Source of the DNA: Syngnathus acus
Lineage: Eukaryota; Chordata; Actinopteri; Syngnathiformes; Syngnathidae
NCBI RefSeq assembly: GCF_901709675.1
Contig: NC_051088.1
Coordinates: 23,130,193-23,194,192 of the forward strand
Length of the DNA: 64,000 nt
Reading direction: 5' to 3'
Under the pieces are notes generated by a model that did no database searches, had not been told where the DNA came from, and was given only the letters and a program-made list of their open reading frames with translations. A program made the position numbers and the translations under genes. Position 1 is the first letter of the stretch. Each line of letters starts with the position of its first letter. Shown piece by piece: positions 48,701 to 60,700 of the stretch.

Positions 48701-51031
48701 CTTCTTCCAGCTGCTTGTGAAGGTTCTACAGCACACAGCAGATGGAACATTTAACACTTCAGCCAGAAATGCCCGTGGGAAAAGTCGTCAGGAAAAATAA
48801 CGACTCAAGCAAAACGCAGACACCTGGAACGTCTTGTTTTGTACGTGGATGTTTTTTTTTCATGACTCCCCGCCACTGCATTTAAATATTCATCTTCCAG
48901 TCATCCTTTACCTTGATGGTTCCCTCAGCATTAACCAGAGATGTTTGCAGTCTGTTAGTCTTGTCCCGGTTCTCGCGCGCCTCCTCCTGGGCTCGCTGAA
49001 GCTCGCTCCTCAGCTTTGAGAGCGATCTCTGCAACGCCGCCTCCTGCGCCTGGAACTCCTTCCTAAGCTCAACCTGAACAAGAGCATTCAGTGGTCGCAC
49101 GCATGTTGTTGGAAGGCGGTTGGTGGGGTTCTACCTCGGTCCTTTTCCAGGCCAGCAGGTTTTCGGTGGTGAGCTGGTGCGTTCGAGTCATGGCCTCCAG
49201 CTCGCGCTCGTAGTACTCCTGAGCCTTGGCCAGTTTGGCCTCGTATTCCTCAACCACTCGGACTTTGTTCTTGGTTAGCTCTTCCACCCTTTCCATCAAT
49301 GACTCCACCTGTTAGTAATCACATATAAAAAAATTTTTTTTTTTATGTGCATGCGTGCGCGCGTGCGTGTGTAAAGCCTAAAAGCATTTTTTCCTTTTTC
49401 AAAATTTAGCCTTTGCAATTTCAAAATAGGAGTCTACCACCAGTGGCAGAGGTAGTTTTTTTCTTTTTTTTCTTGGGGGGGCCATGGGGTGTCAAAGATA
49501 TATCAGGGTGTTCACAAAACAAAAATGTTAGTTCTTTCGAAAAAACTGATAAATATTTATTGTACGCTCTCTACAGGCGACGAGGGGGAAATGTGGAAAA
49601 GAATTCCCCAGGGAAAAAAAAAACAAAAAAAATCGGAAGACACCCCTAAAGACAGCTGGGCGTCCAAAGCATTTTTCAGGGGTGGCCAGTGACCCCGCGG
49701 CCCCTCCTCTAGCTCCGCCAGTGTCTACTACACTGTGATGTTGATTTGAGTCATTTTTCAGCTCGACAACAATGGCAACTTTTCATTTTGAATATTCTTT
49801 TTATATAAGTTGATTGGAAAAGAAAAATGTGAGTGGGATGACATGCAACAACAACAAAACCCTATCCTTGTTGAATTAATCAATGAAACCACCGACACAG
49901 CAATTACCCAGTTAAGTAACTTGCTGCATAAACTATCTCCAAACGGGAAAGTTAGTGAGCTCTTCTCTCTTCCTTTCTGTCCCCACCTCTTGTCTATGGA
50001 GCTCAGCCAATTTCTCCTGGTCTTCAGTGGAGGTGGCGCTCTGGTTCTGCTGGCTGTTTAGGAGTTCCTCCACCTCCTGGCGGTGGTTGGACCTCAGCTC
50101 GTCCAGCGCTCGCCGCTTATCCGCCTCAAACTGGGCCTGAGCTTGGCTGAACGCCCGCAGCTTCTCCTCAAAATCCCGCCGCATCTCCTCCACCTAGTGA
50201 GATCACGGGAAATGTTCTATTCTCTATTTGGAGGCGTGCGAACTGCGCCGAGCGAGCCCGACTCCCACCGTAGTTCACTCCAAACGTGCAAAATATTTCA
50301 CCGCAATAGCTTGACATAAGCCGACATAAGCGAATGCTTGCAGCTTCTCTGGTCCGCCCGATACAAGAAAGTTGATACATAGACAAGTCACACAAGCATG
50401 AGGCTTATAAAAAAAATGGAATGTAAAATGTCATGCCATGGGTGTAAGTCCGCTCCTTGATCCAAAGAAGGAAACGAGGGACTGCTTGCTGCTTTTTGAT
50501 AATCCCAAAAAAACGATAATATGGAGGATGTGTATGAAATTGTGTCTTTTTTTTGTTGCTGTTTTATTTTGATTTGCGTTGGCTTTAGCAATGACAAGCT
50601 AGTTAGCTAGCTAGCTAGCTAACCGCACGCTGTAGTGGTAGACAAAAAATGTTGGAATCGTGCCAGATCAATACAGATGTCAACAAAGAAAGAAAACAAT
50701 ACAATACAATAAGCCCGAATAGGTGGACGCACTTTAAAGCCACAGCGAAATACAAATCGGAAAAATTGAAATGCTGACAGCTTAGCCAAGCCGACATGCT
50801 AACTTCAATTTTGTCATCTATATAATATTTTTTTTTATTTACAGAAATGTTTTGTGTCAACAAATTACTACATGTGTTAGAATTACGTGTTTGTTTTTTT
50901 AAACTAAATTAGCGGTCAGTAAATTACATTTCAAGTTAAAACAATTTTATGCACCAAACGCCAACTCATATTAGTTGGTCTTCATCAGAACTATTTTAGC
51001 CCTGTTTGATTTATTTCATCATTCCACTTTT

Positions 51032-51102
<71 letters not shown>

Positions 51103-54100
51103 AACCTCTCTGCTCATGGAAACCACTCGCTGTGTGTGTTGGGCTTCGGTGCAGAGTTGCGAATCCTCCATTCTTTGTCTGTACATTTCAAACTCTGCCA
51201 AAGCCTGAAAGAGTACAACCATCACACGCTGAGTTAGCCTTCTGTTGCACAACATTTGCGTCAACGGCAGTGAACATGTCGACAAAAAAAACAATCGCGC
51301 CCGCTCTCACAACGGCGGACGGTCGAGAGTAATTCATTCACTTTATGCAGCAAATAAAGCGTGTCTACTTTAAGTTCCTCGTTAATGGGTTTTGTTTTTC
51401 ATTATTTCGACAGTTCATCTGAAGCAATATTTCTTTCCCACTTTACAGGTCTTATTTCATTCCTTAACTCTGTTAAAAGAGATCTTTGACGTCTATAGCC
51501 GTCAATGGCAGTGAATGAATGAAATTCAAATTGAACAACGGTAGTATGATCAAATAGTTGCTTGCCATTATTTTCCATTATCTTTCATTTCATATTTGAG
51601 TTTTAGGTTAAATTAAAATAATCAAACGCAGGGGGAATTGAGGGGCAATTGATAATTACCGTATTGGCCCGAATATAAGACGACCCTGATTGTAAGACGA
51701 CCCCCTCTTTTTCAAGACTCAAGTTTGAAAAAAGACTTTTTGAACACCAAATTGAATTTTTAGACAGAAAATAATTACAGTACATCTGAAACAAATGATT
51801 ATAACAATATATTCGAGAGAAAAAGCTAAAGTTATTTTGCCTCATTCAAATCATGCAAAAACTGTCTCCATTTTCTGTTATCTCTTCTCTTATTATCTTC
51901 TCTTTTCTTTCTTACTGCTATTTTTTATTTTTCTTCTTCATGCTACCACTATTTTTATTCTTCGTGACAGGGATTCGCTTTAGCCTGGGGAGTTAAGTTC
52001 AGCATTCGCTTCAAAGATATCTGGCGCCATCTAGCGTTGTGAATGGGTATAATGTCTAGACCCAGAATCTAAGACGTCTTATATTCGGGCCAATACGGTA
52101 CATTCTAAATATAAAATCTCAATGTTAAGATAACTGAGTGAAGTCTCGTGACCTGTCTCTTCATGTGTTCATGCAGCTCGACAGATTCTTCCAGACTGGC
52201 CAGCCGCCGCCGCAGGTCGGCCTCGTCCACCATCTTGCTCTTGTACTGCATAATTTTGTCTCGGGTTTCTGTCACGATGTGTTGCACCTAAGCAGAGAAA
52301 AAAATGCAAGTTATCGTTCCAACAGAATAAAACTGGAAGGGTTGAAGAAGGATTAGAACTGATTTCTCCATCCATCCCAATAGCTTTATTGTCTCTGACA
52401 TTTTTCATAGCAATCATTTCGACATTGTTTGTCCTTACCTCATCCTCATGGGCTTCCTTCAATGAATCGATCTCCTCTTCGTGCTCGTCGTTCTTGGTGT
52501 TGAGAGCGTAGATAACCTAGACAACAAGATGACAGAGTGAGGATCGCTTGTGCGGCTTTCATGCGGCGTCAATTTGAAATCGATAGTTGCAACAATGCAC
52601 TTGCACTATGAACAGAGGAGAAATGCAAACACAAACTGGAGACAACACTCTCGCTTAGTCTCTTTTTCCAGCGTCTCATCCAAAGAAATACTGCACACGT
52701 TTATGAATATGTACTCGCCGGCATAGAACGTCAATCAAGCAAGCTGGAGCGAAGACCAAAACACTTCCTCAGTCATGCTCACTTCCACAAGCTTAAGCTG
52801 CCGTTATAAGCGCTGAAGGTGAATGATATAGAGCTTTTAAATTCAAATGAATAAAAAAAAAGATTCAGACAATTGAGGCCTTCACCACTCCCCGTGAATT
52901 TTCAACACAGACAGCTGAATCTCGGCTGGAGCTGGCTCATCCAAATTGTGTGAAGAGGAGTTAAAAGTCCAGGTTAGAATTAAAATAGTTCTTACCAACA
53001 ATTTTTTTTCCACCACTTTATATGAAGCTTCAAGCTTATTTATTTATTTTTTATGTATTTATTTATTTATCCATTTCATTATTTTTTTCATTTCAGGACT
53101 GTCACTATCAAATATTTTTAGCATCAATTATTCATTTGATTAATTGAATAATCTGGTAAATTTCTATGTAGCATAAAAGTGCACACCATTATTTTCTACC
53201 AATGTTCTGTTTATCAACTGACAGTTGTGGTTTATTTGTTATTCTTAATAAAAAACAACTGAACAACATTTAAACAATGTGTGGGGGGAAAAATGGATGC
53301 ATGTCAAACATTTATTCTCTATTGTCGTTCGCAGGTCAAAGCAAAATATTCTGCGATTGCTATCAGGATGTTGTTTGGTCCAAGCTTCATGTTCCAACTA
53401 TAAGGCCAGAGGAAAAAGATCCATTTTCAGCCTGGAGTTCTGTGCAAGCCTTTGATGGAAGCACGCCCGCCTTTAATTATCCATGATTATTGTAATGATG
53501 CCTGCTGCTTTCATCTCTTTTCTTCTTCTCGCGTTCCTCGCCGTCTTCACGCGTTAATGCGGCAACGTTTCAACATGCATGTTTTGATCTCAAATGAAAG
53601 AATGGACTGTTTCATGAAATACTTTCTAATAAATCACTTGACATTGCCTTAGAAATTAACCAGAAATTTACCACCGCTCATTTTGAATTGTCAAAGCACT
53701 GTAAAATGATCTTTAAGCGTCAACCTTGTTGAGACATTTTTGACAATCATTAGAGGCACACTTGGATGGGTTTTTGTGGAGGAACCCTGACCTCAACCCC
53801 ATCAAAATTTGTGGAATGAACTAAAAAGGTGATCAAGAACCAGACTGACTTCTGACCTCACTAAAGTTCCTTCCACAATTTTCCAAGATTTTTTTTTCCC
53901 CCAACATAACCACATTCCTCTTGTGGAAAACATTATTGCAAAAAAAGTCTCGGTGCGTCATGGAAAAGGATCCAGTTTCGCTTTTATTCTCATTTTATGT
54001 TTAAGAAAATCAGAATATATTTAATAATAATAAAAAAAGCTTTAGCGCAGAGGGAGAATAAGTCTTTTGTTCAACTAAACACATCTGTGCGTCAACTAAA

Positions 54101-55229
54101 AATGTGCTCTTTGTATAAAAAAAGCAAAGCACTCGCTTCAAAAAGAGAGATGGACTATTTGTGAGAGTGTGTAACAAGATAAAGAAAAGCCCTGCTTGGC
54201 TAATCTCTGCACAATGACGACATAGCAGAAAAAAATAACCTCCCATTTGAGGACAGTGGGGATGCAAAAAAACAAAAACAAAAACTTGTAGTTTCACCAC
54301 ACATTAATAATCCTCGTCATTGTCTTAGTTACTTGCTGGGTCATTATCGCACAAAGGGATTTCGCTCTGAATACAACCAAAACAAACTCGAGCAAAAAAT
54401 GGATTTCGCTCAGCCATGCACTTGGCAGCGAGGCTGTCACATCTACCACATTCACAATTAACTGACCTAAATAGCTTTGGACTGTGGAGCAGGTGATAGA
54501 ACCAAAGCGTTTTAAGCTTGCCCCCCTTTTGTCTGCACGTTATGTAAAAAAAAAAAAAAATAATAAATTGCATCCTCTGATTTGCGCTTGCTCGCACTGC
54601 AGACTTTGTTTTCACTCGGGGTAAAAGCAACTCACAGCTGCCACCTCAAATCTACTACCACAGGCACTTCAACTGCTCTCAGGTACAAAGACGGACCCCC
54701 CCCCCCCCAAGATTACGTAATCCCCTCCTGCATCTTTCTGGTTGCAATGGCTGCTTTGTGGAAAACGTGCACAGGTTAGGTCGTGAATTTGCCAATGAAG
54801 GAAATGATGACAGTTTAGCATCATGCAAGCACCTTCATAGCGCCTGTACTATTTTCTTTTTAGCTGCATCTAACTTGAGCAGAACAGCTGCCACACTGCG
54901 CCACAGTCACTCAATGAGATGGCATGACTTGTTTACAAGCAACGTCCCACGCCAAAAAAAAAAAAAAAAAAAAAAAAGAGCATCACTCCACTACTCTACG
55001 CTACACCGAGCGAATGCACATCTCTCACCTTGGTCAACTGCGCAATCTTCTTGCTCATTTTCAAATGGAGGTCTTGCGTGTATTCCAGTGTTAAACTCGC
55101 GTCGTAGAACATGCTGGATGTGGACGACGGGACGTATTTGGCTCCCCCACCGCTACTGCTGCTGGTGGTGGTGGTGGAGCCGCTCGTCGAGTTTGCGTAC
55201 ACGGGTTGCCAACCTGCTCCAGTCGCCAT
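39734..55229 (-). CDS. fam184a: FAM184A-like long coiled-coil protein, 22 exons recognised, C-terminal exon(s) not found
   Basis: Function is not well known; the family is defined by an extended coiled coil. Exons on the minus strand: 55229-55029, 52516-52439, 52287-52153, 51204-51106, 50193-49987, 49308-49135, 49073-48912, 48725-48590, 47776-47595, 47531-47346, 45769-45647, 45104-44943, 44755-44634, 44453-44303, 43204-43090, 42331-42234, 41302-41149, 41060-40933, 40853-40669, 40256-40110, 40039-39922, 39838-39734. Phases are continuous over 1056 codons (human about 1140). Anchors shared with human FAM184A are KMSKKIAQLTK, VIYALNTKNDEHE, QYKSKM, MEDSQLCTEAQH, ELQTLRFELEDEGKA, RITDL, KGKEVLRVRSE and DDKKFYQLELVNRET. 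The N-terminal 40 residues are Ser/Thr/Gly-rich; the rest is almost all heptad-like E/K/Q/L coiled coil. The start at 55229 fits the family (MATGAG); an in-frame ATG at 55253 is less likely. Several donors are weak (GTTGAC, GTCTGA, GTCACG). Reading past exon 22 would add 16 residues to a TAG at 39685-39683. Confidence 0.9.
42440..42772 (+). mobile_element. Pogo/Tigger-like non-autonomous element, copy 4, in a fam184a intron
   Basis: 333 bp, same sequence as the other copies. Left flank is TA; the right flank reads TC, so that target base seems mutated. Confidence 0.7.
45770..47345. other. fam184a intron 10, repeat-poor candidate regulatory DNA
   Basis: The part from about 46190 to 47240 has balanced base composition, no recognisable transposon, few homopolymer runs and many TAATT/ATTA homeodomain-like cores (AATTAATAGAG, GTCAATTAGCAG, CCTAATTAAAATTG, CATTAATTGC). 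This is how conserved non-coding elements of vertebrate developmental loci often look. Conservation itself cannot be judged here. Confidence 0.35.
49429..49735. mobile_element. CCAGTGGC(G/A)GAG inverted-end repeat in a fam184a intron
   Basis: Inverted ends GTCTACCACCAGTGGCAGAG and CTCCGCCAGTGTCTACTAC enclose a G-rich start and AT-rich middle. Probable non-autonomous DNA transposon; class not determined. Confidence 0.5.
51033..51100 (+). repeat. (TG)n microsatellite next to a fam184a donor
   Basis: About 33 TG units; on the transcribed minus strand this is (CA)n beginning 5 nt after the exon 4 border (51106). Confidence 0.95.
51659..52098. mobile_element. ATAAGACG palindromic MITE, long copy in fam184a intron 3
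   Basis: Same ends as the copy at 20997 and TA on both sides, 440 bp long. Its right end lies 55 nt from fam184a exon 3 (52153), close to that exon's weak GTCACG donor. Confidence 0.7.
55029..55229 (-). CDS. fam184a: fam184a exon 1
   Basis: It encodes a low-complexity N-terminus rich in Ser, Thr and Gly, followed by the conserved EYTQDLHLKMSKKIAQLTK segment, ending in phase 0 at GTGAGA. It is followed, about 2.5 kb away, by exon 2 beginning VIYALNTKNDEHE. A 24-nt poly-A run (54955-54977 region) lies inside intron 1 just past this exon. Confidence 0.88.
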
Positions 55230-55530
55230 TTTTTCTCCGGAATATAAATACAAGCAATACGTTCGATCCGAAAAGGGGGAAATTGGATTTACGCGCGCAA
55301 TTCTGCCATCGCGAGGCGGAAGACGCCAAGCGGGGGGCGTCCCATCGTACTACGCACCAGCTGCTGGAGACAGCGAGAAGCGGGCGCACGCCAGATGTTG
55401 CTTATCCGATGGCGCGCATGCACGCTCCTTTTTTTTTCCCTCCAATGCGGCTCTCGGTGCCAAGTGTTCATGTGAGGCAGATGACGGCCGACATGTTGAC
55501 GCAGGACAGCCCGGCCGGCGGCGTCCAAGT
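55230..55530 (-). promoter_or_regulatory. fam184a: Presumed fam184a 5' leader and CpG-rich promoter
   Basis: This lies directly upstream of the fam184a ATG. It is rich in CpG (ACGCGCGCAA, CCATCGCGAGGCGG, GGCGCGCATGCACG), in contrast with the AT-rich flanks. No TATA box is clear. The call rests on position and composition. Confidence 0.4.
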
Positions 55531-57054
55531 CCATCATCCAGTGATGCCTTCAATGTCTATGGGAAAGTACAGAAGAAAATCTTGTCAACTCTTATCATCT
55601 AAGACACATAGAATATGGATAATACATAACTGCTTACTAATCGTATGTAGTAACAAATACAATTTAAAAATTAAAATGCTTTATACGGTAAACATTTAGT
55701 AATTTACTGACGTCATAAACAGGCGAGCATTTAAGCCGATGTTGACGATTGTCTTACACTGACATCTAGTGGCTAAAAGCTTGAAATGCAACAAGAAATT
55801 TAAAGCAGCGGTCCTCAACCACTGCCAAGAAGTGAATCAAGGCACAATGACAATATTGAGAAACAAAGAACACGCCCCCAACTGCATGCCTGCTGGGTGA
55901 GAGGCATGGTCCACTGACTACCATTGTTTTTTATTTGTTTTGTTTTTTTAAGTAAGCCTCAAGCTAGTAAAAAAATAGTTTAAACAATAAATAAGGTCTA
56001 ACATTTGGAAGGGGTGAAAGAGGCTCCCCTCCAAGACTAAAATTTGAGCCATTGGCTCACGGGGGACATTGTTAAACCAAACATAATCAAAACAGAAGCC
56101 TTTCGGACTCTACAAATATACACCTAAGAAAAACAAAATGGCTGCCCACACCTGCAGCAACCTGAGCCAGGGCATGTTGCAGTTAGTTGAGAGTAAGCCC
56201 AAAGGAATAACAATTTAAAAGACTAGCGCCGCCATTTTACCTCTCCTCACCAATCAGCAGTCCACACCTGGAAAACACAAAACAGACGGCAGCACCACCC
56301 TCAGGCAGGGAGGAAAAACAGCAGCACAACCGCACCGCCAAAAAGTGACACAGAAGAAGGAAAAAGCAACTCGCAAGATAAAGAAAGCAGTATTTAAATG
56401 AAGGATTTAACGCTGCAGATGATTCTCACGCAAGCATGTTCTGTGTATGACTGATTTATGGGAGAGGACGATTAAAAATTAACGACCAGCAGAGGGCCCT
56501 ATTTTCTCACAAAAGGAAAGTTATTTTAAATATGGACAACATACATGCTCTTAATTTATCTCACAATAATAATGATAATGTTTTCCAATGCACGTATGAA
56601 ATAGCCACTATCCAAAACTATTGTACAAGAAACAAACATTAAAGTGCAAAAACTCATATTGTATATTTTACACCACAATCAACTCACGCAAAATTTTAAT
56701 ATTCGTAAGATACTGTTTGCCCTGCATAGCTTTCCGAAAAAAAAGAAGTTTTCAGCCGAGTCACGTGACAGCATTGGGCACGACCCAGTGGAAGCACAAC
56801 CAAGACGTGTCTGCCATCTAGTGGTGATTGCTGGTACTACAACTTAAAACTACAGTCTGCATATTTGCAGTTCGGCATCTACGGATTTGCATATCCCCCG
56901 CAATATTCTTTCATATTTCTCCAGGATTTTTTCCTCCCATTTCCCCAAGCTTTATGGATTTGTACTGACAGTAGAAAAAAAATGTCAAACTCCTCATCTG
57001 AGCACATGTGAAGGACACTTCGTTTCCTCCACTTTATCACTCCATCACCCCCTC

Positions 57055-57085
<31 letters not shown>

Positions 57086-57395
57086 CCCTCCAACCCCATG
57101 AGGCTTCATCAGGCAGGCGTGCTGTGTCGGAGTGCACCTCATGCAGAATGAAGAGAACCCTGCTCAATGCCCCTGCAGAATCCACATTTGTATTCAGACA
57201 AGTGTTGGGGTGCAAGCGGTGAGCCACCCCTTCTCCACCGTGTAACTATTTCACTGTAGCCCAAACATTCACTAGGAAATGTTTACAGAACTGATCAGCT
57301 AATTAAAAGTCATTATGCCCTTTTCAGTCAGGGCGACCATCAATCAAAGCGTGAAGGGTTGAGAATGACAGCAATTGAGTGAAAGGGTGATTTAG
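55531..57395. other. Intergenic region between divergent fam184a and kcnh3
   Basis: About 1.9 kb with no recognised gene. A (CA)n tract lies at about 57057-57082. A segment at about 56695-56880 is related to one at about 15905-16085, including the motif CCATCTAGTGGTGA. Weak ORFs here show no family resemblance. Confidence 0.5.
57057..57082 (+). repeat. (CA)n microsatellite
   Basis: Thirteen CA units in the fam184a-kcnh3 spacer. Confidence 0.9.
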
Positions 57396-57762
57396 GAGGT
57401 GGGGGGGGGGGGGGGGGGCAACCATTTAGTCGACAAGGAGAGAGGAGAAAAGGAGAGGAGGAGGAGGAGGAGAGGGATTGCAGCAGCACACCCGTGCGTA
57501 AATGTGACCATCCTCCTTGTGGTCTCTCCATGCACCTTCCGTCCTCTCGATCCTGCACGGGCGCTCTCTCATCACCTGCTCGGCGGTCGCTGGTCCAATT
57601 TGGACCGTGGAGTCCCGGGTGTCGCGGCTCGGCGCCCTCCTCCAGGGTTTAGGAGGAGGAGCGCCGGGAGCCACGTCCAGATTTCTCCCGGGCTTCGTGA
57701 GCACCTCCAGCGAGAGTCATGGCTCGGAACGCCGGGAAAGACGCGGCTCGACCCGCTCGCGG
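57396..57762 (+). promoter_or_regulatory. kcnh3: Presumed kcnh3 promoter/5' UTR with G-tract and upstream ORF
   Basis: A run of about 20 G (57399-57418) is followed by purine-rich GGAGAGGAGGAGG sequence and then GC/CpG-rich DNA up to the kcnh3 ATG. A short upstream ORF starts at 57719 and overlaps the main start. The transcription start is unknown. Confidence 0.4.
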
Positions 57763-57772
57763 ATGCCCGTGA
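57719..57772 (+). CDS. Upstream ORF overlapping the kcnh3 start codon
   Basis: A 17-codon frame (ATG GCT CGG ... CCG TGA) that begins 44 nt before the kcnh3 ATG, is in a different frame, and stops 9 nt past the main start. Its ATG has G at -3 and G at +4, a strong initiation context. The main ATG has C at -3 and C at +4, a weak one. It matters only if the transcript starts upstream of 57719. Confidence 0.35.
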   Translation: MARNAGKDAARPARGCP

Positions 57773-60700
57773 TGCGGGGTCTGATTGCACCACAGAACAC
57801 CTTCTTGGAAACCATCGCCACTCGCTTCGACGGGACACGTGAGTTGCAAACCGCAAATGTTTCACACAATTCGTCGTCGTCACTTTAATTATCAACCAAT
57901 GACAAGTGGCTTTGATTGGATTTCTAATTGAGCGTGAATTGATGAATGATGGCAAACTCGCAGAAACGCGCGCACACGCCCACAAACATTTATGAATTAC
58001 TAAGCGGCACTTGAGCAAGTCATGAAGTAAAATGACATCCTGCAGGTCAATTTAAAAAAAAACACACACATTAGCTTACTGTACTGTATTGCAGTAGTTG
58101 AGTTGAAATGCATGGGCTGATTTTAATTTATGATTTATGGCGTATTTATCATTCCGGAATTGTGCCAACTCCAAGTGGAATCGATCAACAAGGACTACTT
58201 TCATCTAGATGAAAAATTGCTATTTTTATGGTTTTGCCCACTTGAGCTATTCCATGATTTTCACTTTTGCTTTCCGGGTGTATTTTTTTTCCAGAAGTAG
58301 AACACATTTAACAAATGCGGCACCTCAACACTGAGCATGGCCTAGACCTGGCATGCAGGTTTTTAATTGGATGACCTTGATCTGCCTTGCCACGAAAACA
58401 AAGTGATACACACAATTTGGATATTGCACAACTTCTCCTAAGCGCTGTCCTTTTATCCAAATGCAGTGTAAAAGTCATTTCTACACATTTCTACACATCA
58501 ACACTCAATTTGGAGTTTTGGTTGCTCACGTTGTTACGTAACACCACACCGAAGGTGCAAACTCACAGGAGAAAACGTGTGGATGGATGCACTGTATGAA
58601 AAGCTCCTTTTTTTACACAATATTACAGAGATATTACAGGAAGAAGAAGAAATAGAAAAGCAGCAGTGTGATGACATTTCAGAGGTCCACTGATGTCACA
58701 CATGAGCGCAGGATTTCATTCAGTGTCAAAGATTGTTTGTCACATGACGACAAAAAAAAAATCTGCTGGTGATGATCTTCCAGCTTGTTTGACATTCCAA
58801 AATATCTCCTCAGATCTCAAGGGGAACCCATTTAATCATTCAAGATGATAATAAAATAATAAATGAAATAGTAAAATAATAAAATAATGAAACAATAATT
58901 GAATAATGAAACAATTAAATCATAAAATGACAAAACTAAAATAAATAAATAAATAAATAAATAGATAAATAGATAGATAAATAGACAAATAAATAAATAT
59001 ATGTATATATATTGTCGGGCCAAAATGAGAAAAATGGGTACATTTAATGCTGAATTCTGTATCTCACAGGACAGGCAGCAAGATTTATTTTGTTTTCCTA
59101 GTCTGAATAAAGTCTAGCCGACACATTTACATGAGCTTTATTGGTGCTTTATTCATGCACGAATGACTTCCCCCCCTCATTTAGTCACTCCACTACAGTT
59201 GACATCCTTCAAAGTGAACATTGAGCTCACTCCACATTCACTCTTGAATGGACATTAACGAACCCTCTGGAAAGAACGGCGTACTCGCTCACTCTGCTCC
59301 AGGATGAATTATGCACAACTGCCATTCCAGCACGTTCACGTCTACATTTCCCTCTCGTAATTAGTTTGGATAATTGCCACTGGCTTCCTAATACTGGCTG
59401 AGCAAAGTACCTTTGGAAAGAACAATAGCGTAGCAAAGAAGTGAAGGGAGACAGTTCATTGGAAACCAGCAGGCATTTAGATTTCCCCAAGCAGAACTCT
59501 TCAAAGGCTTGAAGAATCCGGGATGACCCAAAAGCCGAGGCAAAAGGGGGAGCGCCGTGCAGGCACTATTAATTGCGTTTTCTTGAAATGACAACATCTT
59601 AATAAAACTGCACACAGGCAATCATTTTCTACAATTTCCCCAATGTTGATATGTTTAAGTGTTTGCTGACTCAACAAAAACGTCAGGATCCAATTCTGTA
59701 CACAAATGATAACATTTGTTTTATTGTTCTCCCATAATAGTGATTTACAAAAGCAATCAGAGAAGCTCATAATAAAATCCTATCTTTGCTCTCCCCAGAC
59801 AGCAACTTTGTGCTGGGGAACGCCCAAGTCCAAACGCTCTACCCCATCGTCTACTGCTCCGATGGCTTCTGTGAACTAACCGGCTTTGCCCGCGGCGAGC
59901 TGATGCAGAAGAGTTGCACGTGTCACTTCCTGTACGGCGGCGAGACCAGCAACCACCTCACCTCGCAGATGCAGAGAGCTCTGGATGAGCGGCGGGAGTT
60001 CAAGACTGAAATCATCCTATACAAGAAGAGCGGTAAGAAAATCAAATTACGTCTTGCCTCAACAATGGATATAAAAAGTCAACACACCCTTGTCCAATTG
60101 CCGGGCTTGTGCGATTTAAAATGCAGAGTGGCAGATAAACTGATATCTCCCGAATTTTGTTATGTTTCAAAGCTGAAATTTAGAATTCAATTTTGTATGT
60201 TCCAATGAACAGTCAGTGGAAAAAAACCAAAAAGTGACTTATCTCTGAACACAGCCACATTCTGGAGGGTGTACACACTTATGCAACCACATTATTTGAG
60301 TTATTTGAACGTACCCGATCAAAGATTTCTATTTTCAAATCACATTACTTGTAGGGAAAAATGAATTGATCTTAACCAGGTGTTTGAACAGGGGTGTGTA
60401 GACTTTTTAAATCCACTGTCCAACTTTGTGTAGGTTCCAAGTTCTGGTGTCTGCTGGACATTGTGCCCATTAAGAATGAGAAGAGTGAGGTGGTTCTCTT
60501 CCTGGTCTCGCAGAAGGACATCACAGAGAACAAAGACCTGGACTTTGACAATGAGTCCGACACCAGTGAGCTCCAAAATCACACTTGAACCATCAAACAA
60601 AAGTCGCGTATTGACCATAATCCATCCATGCTTTCCACGTTTCAGATGAGGAGACGGGCCTGGAGGTGCGACCCATCAGCCGCCCGGCAGGCTTCACCAT

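Noticed and set aside
54758-55699. 313-codon plus-strand open frame
   Set aside because: It runs through a poly-A stretch (poly-Lys) and is antisense to fam184a exon 1 and its CpG-rich leader. No domain is recognisable.
57399-57842. 147-codon plus-strand frame and an in-frame N-terminal extension of kcnh3 from 57517
   Set aside because: The first is in the wrong frame. The second lacks family support, because ELK channels begin at MPVM(R/K)GL.
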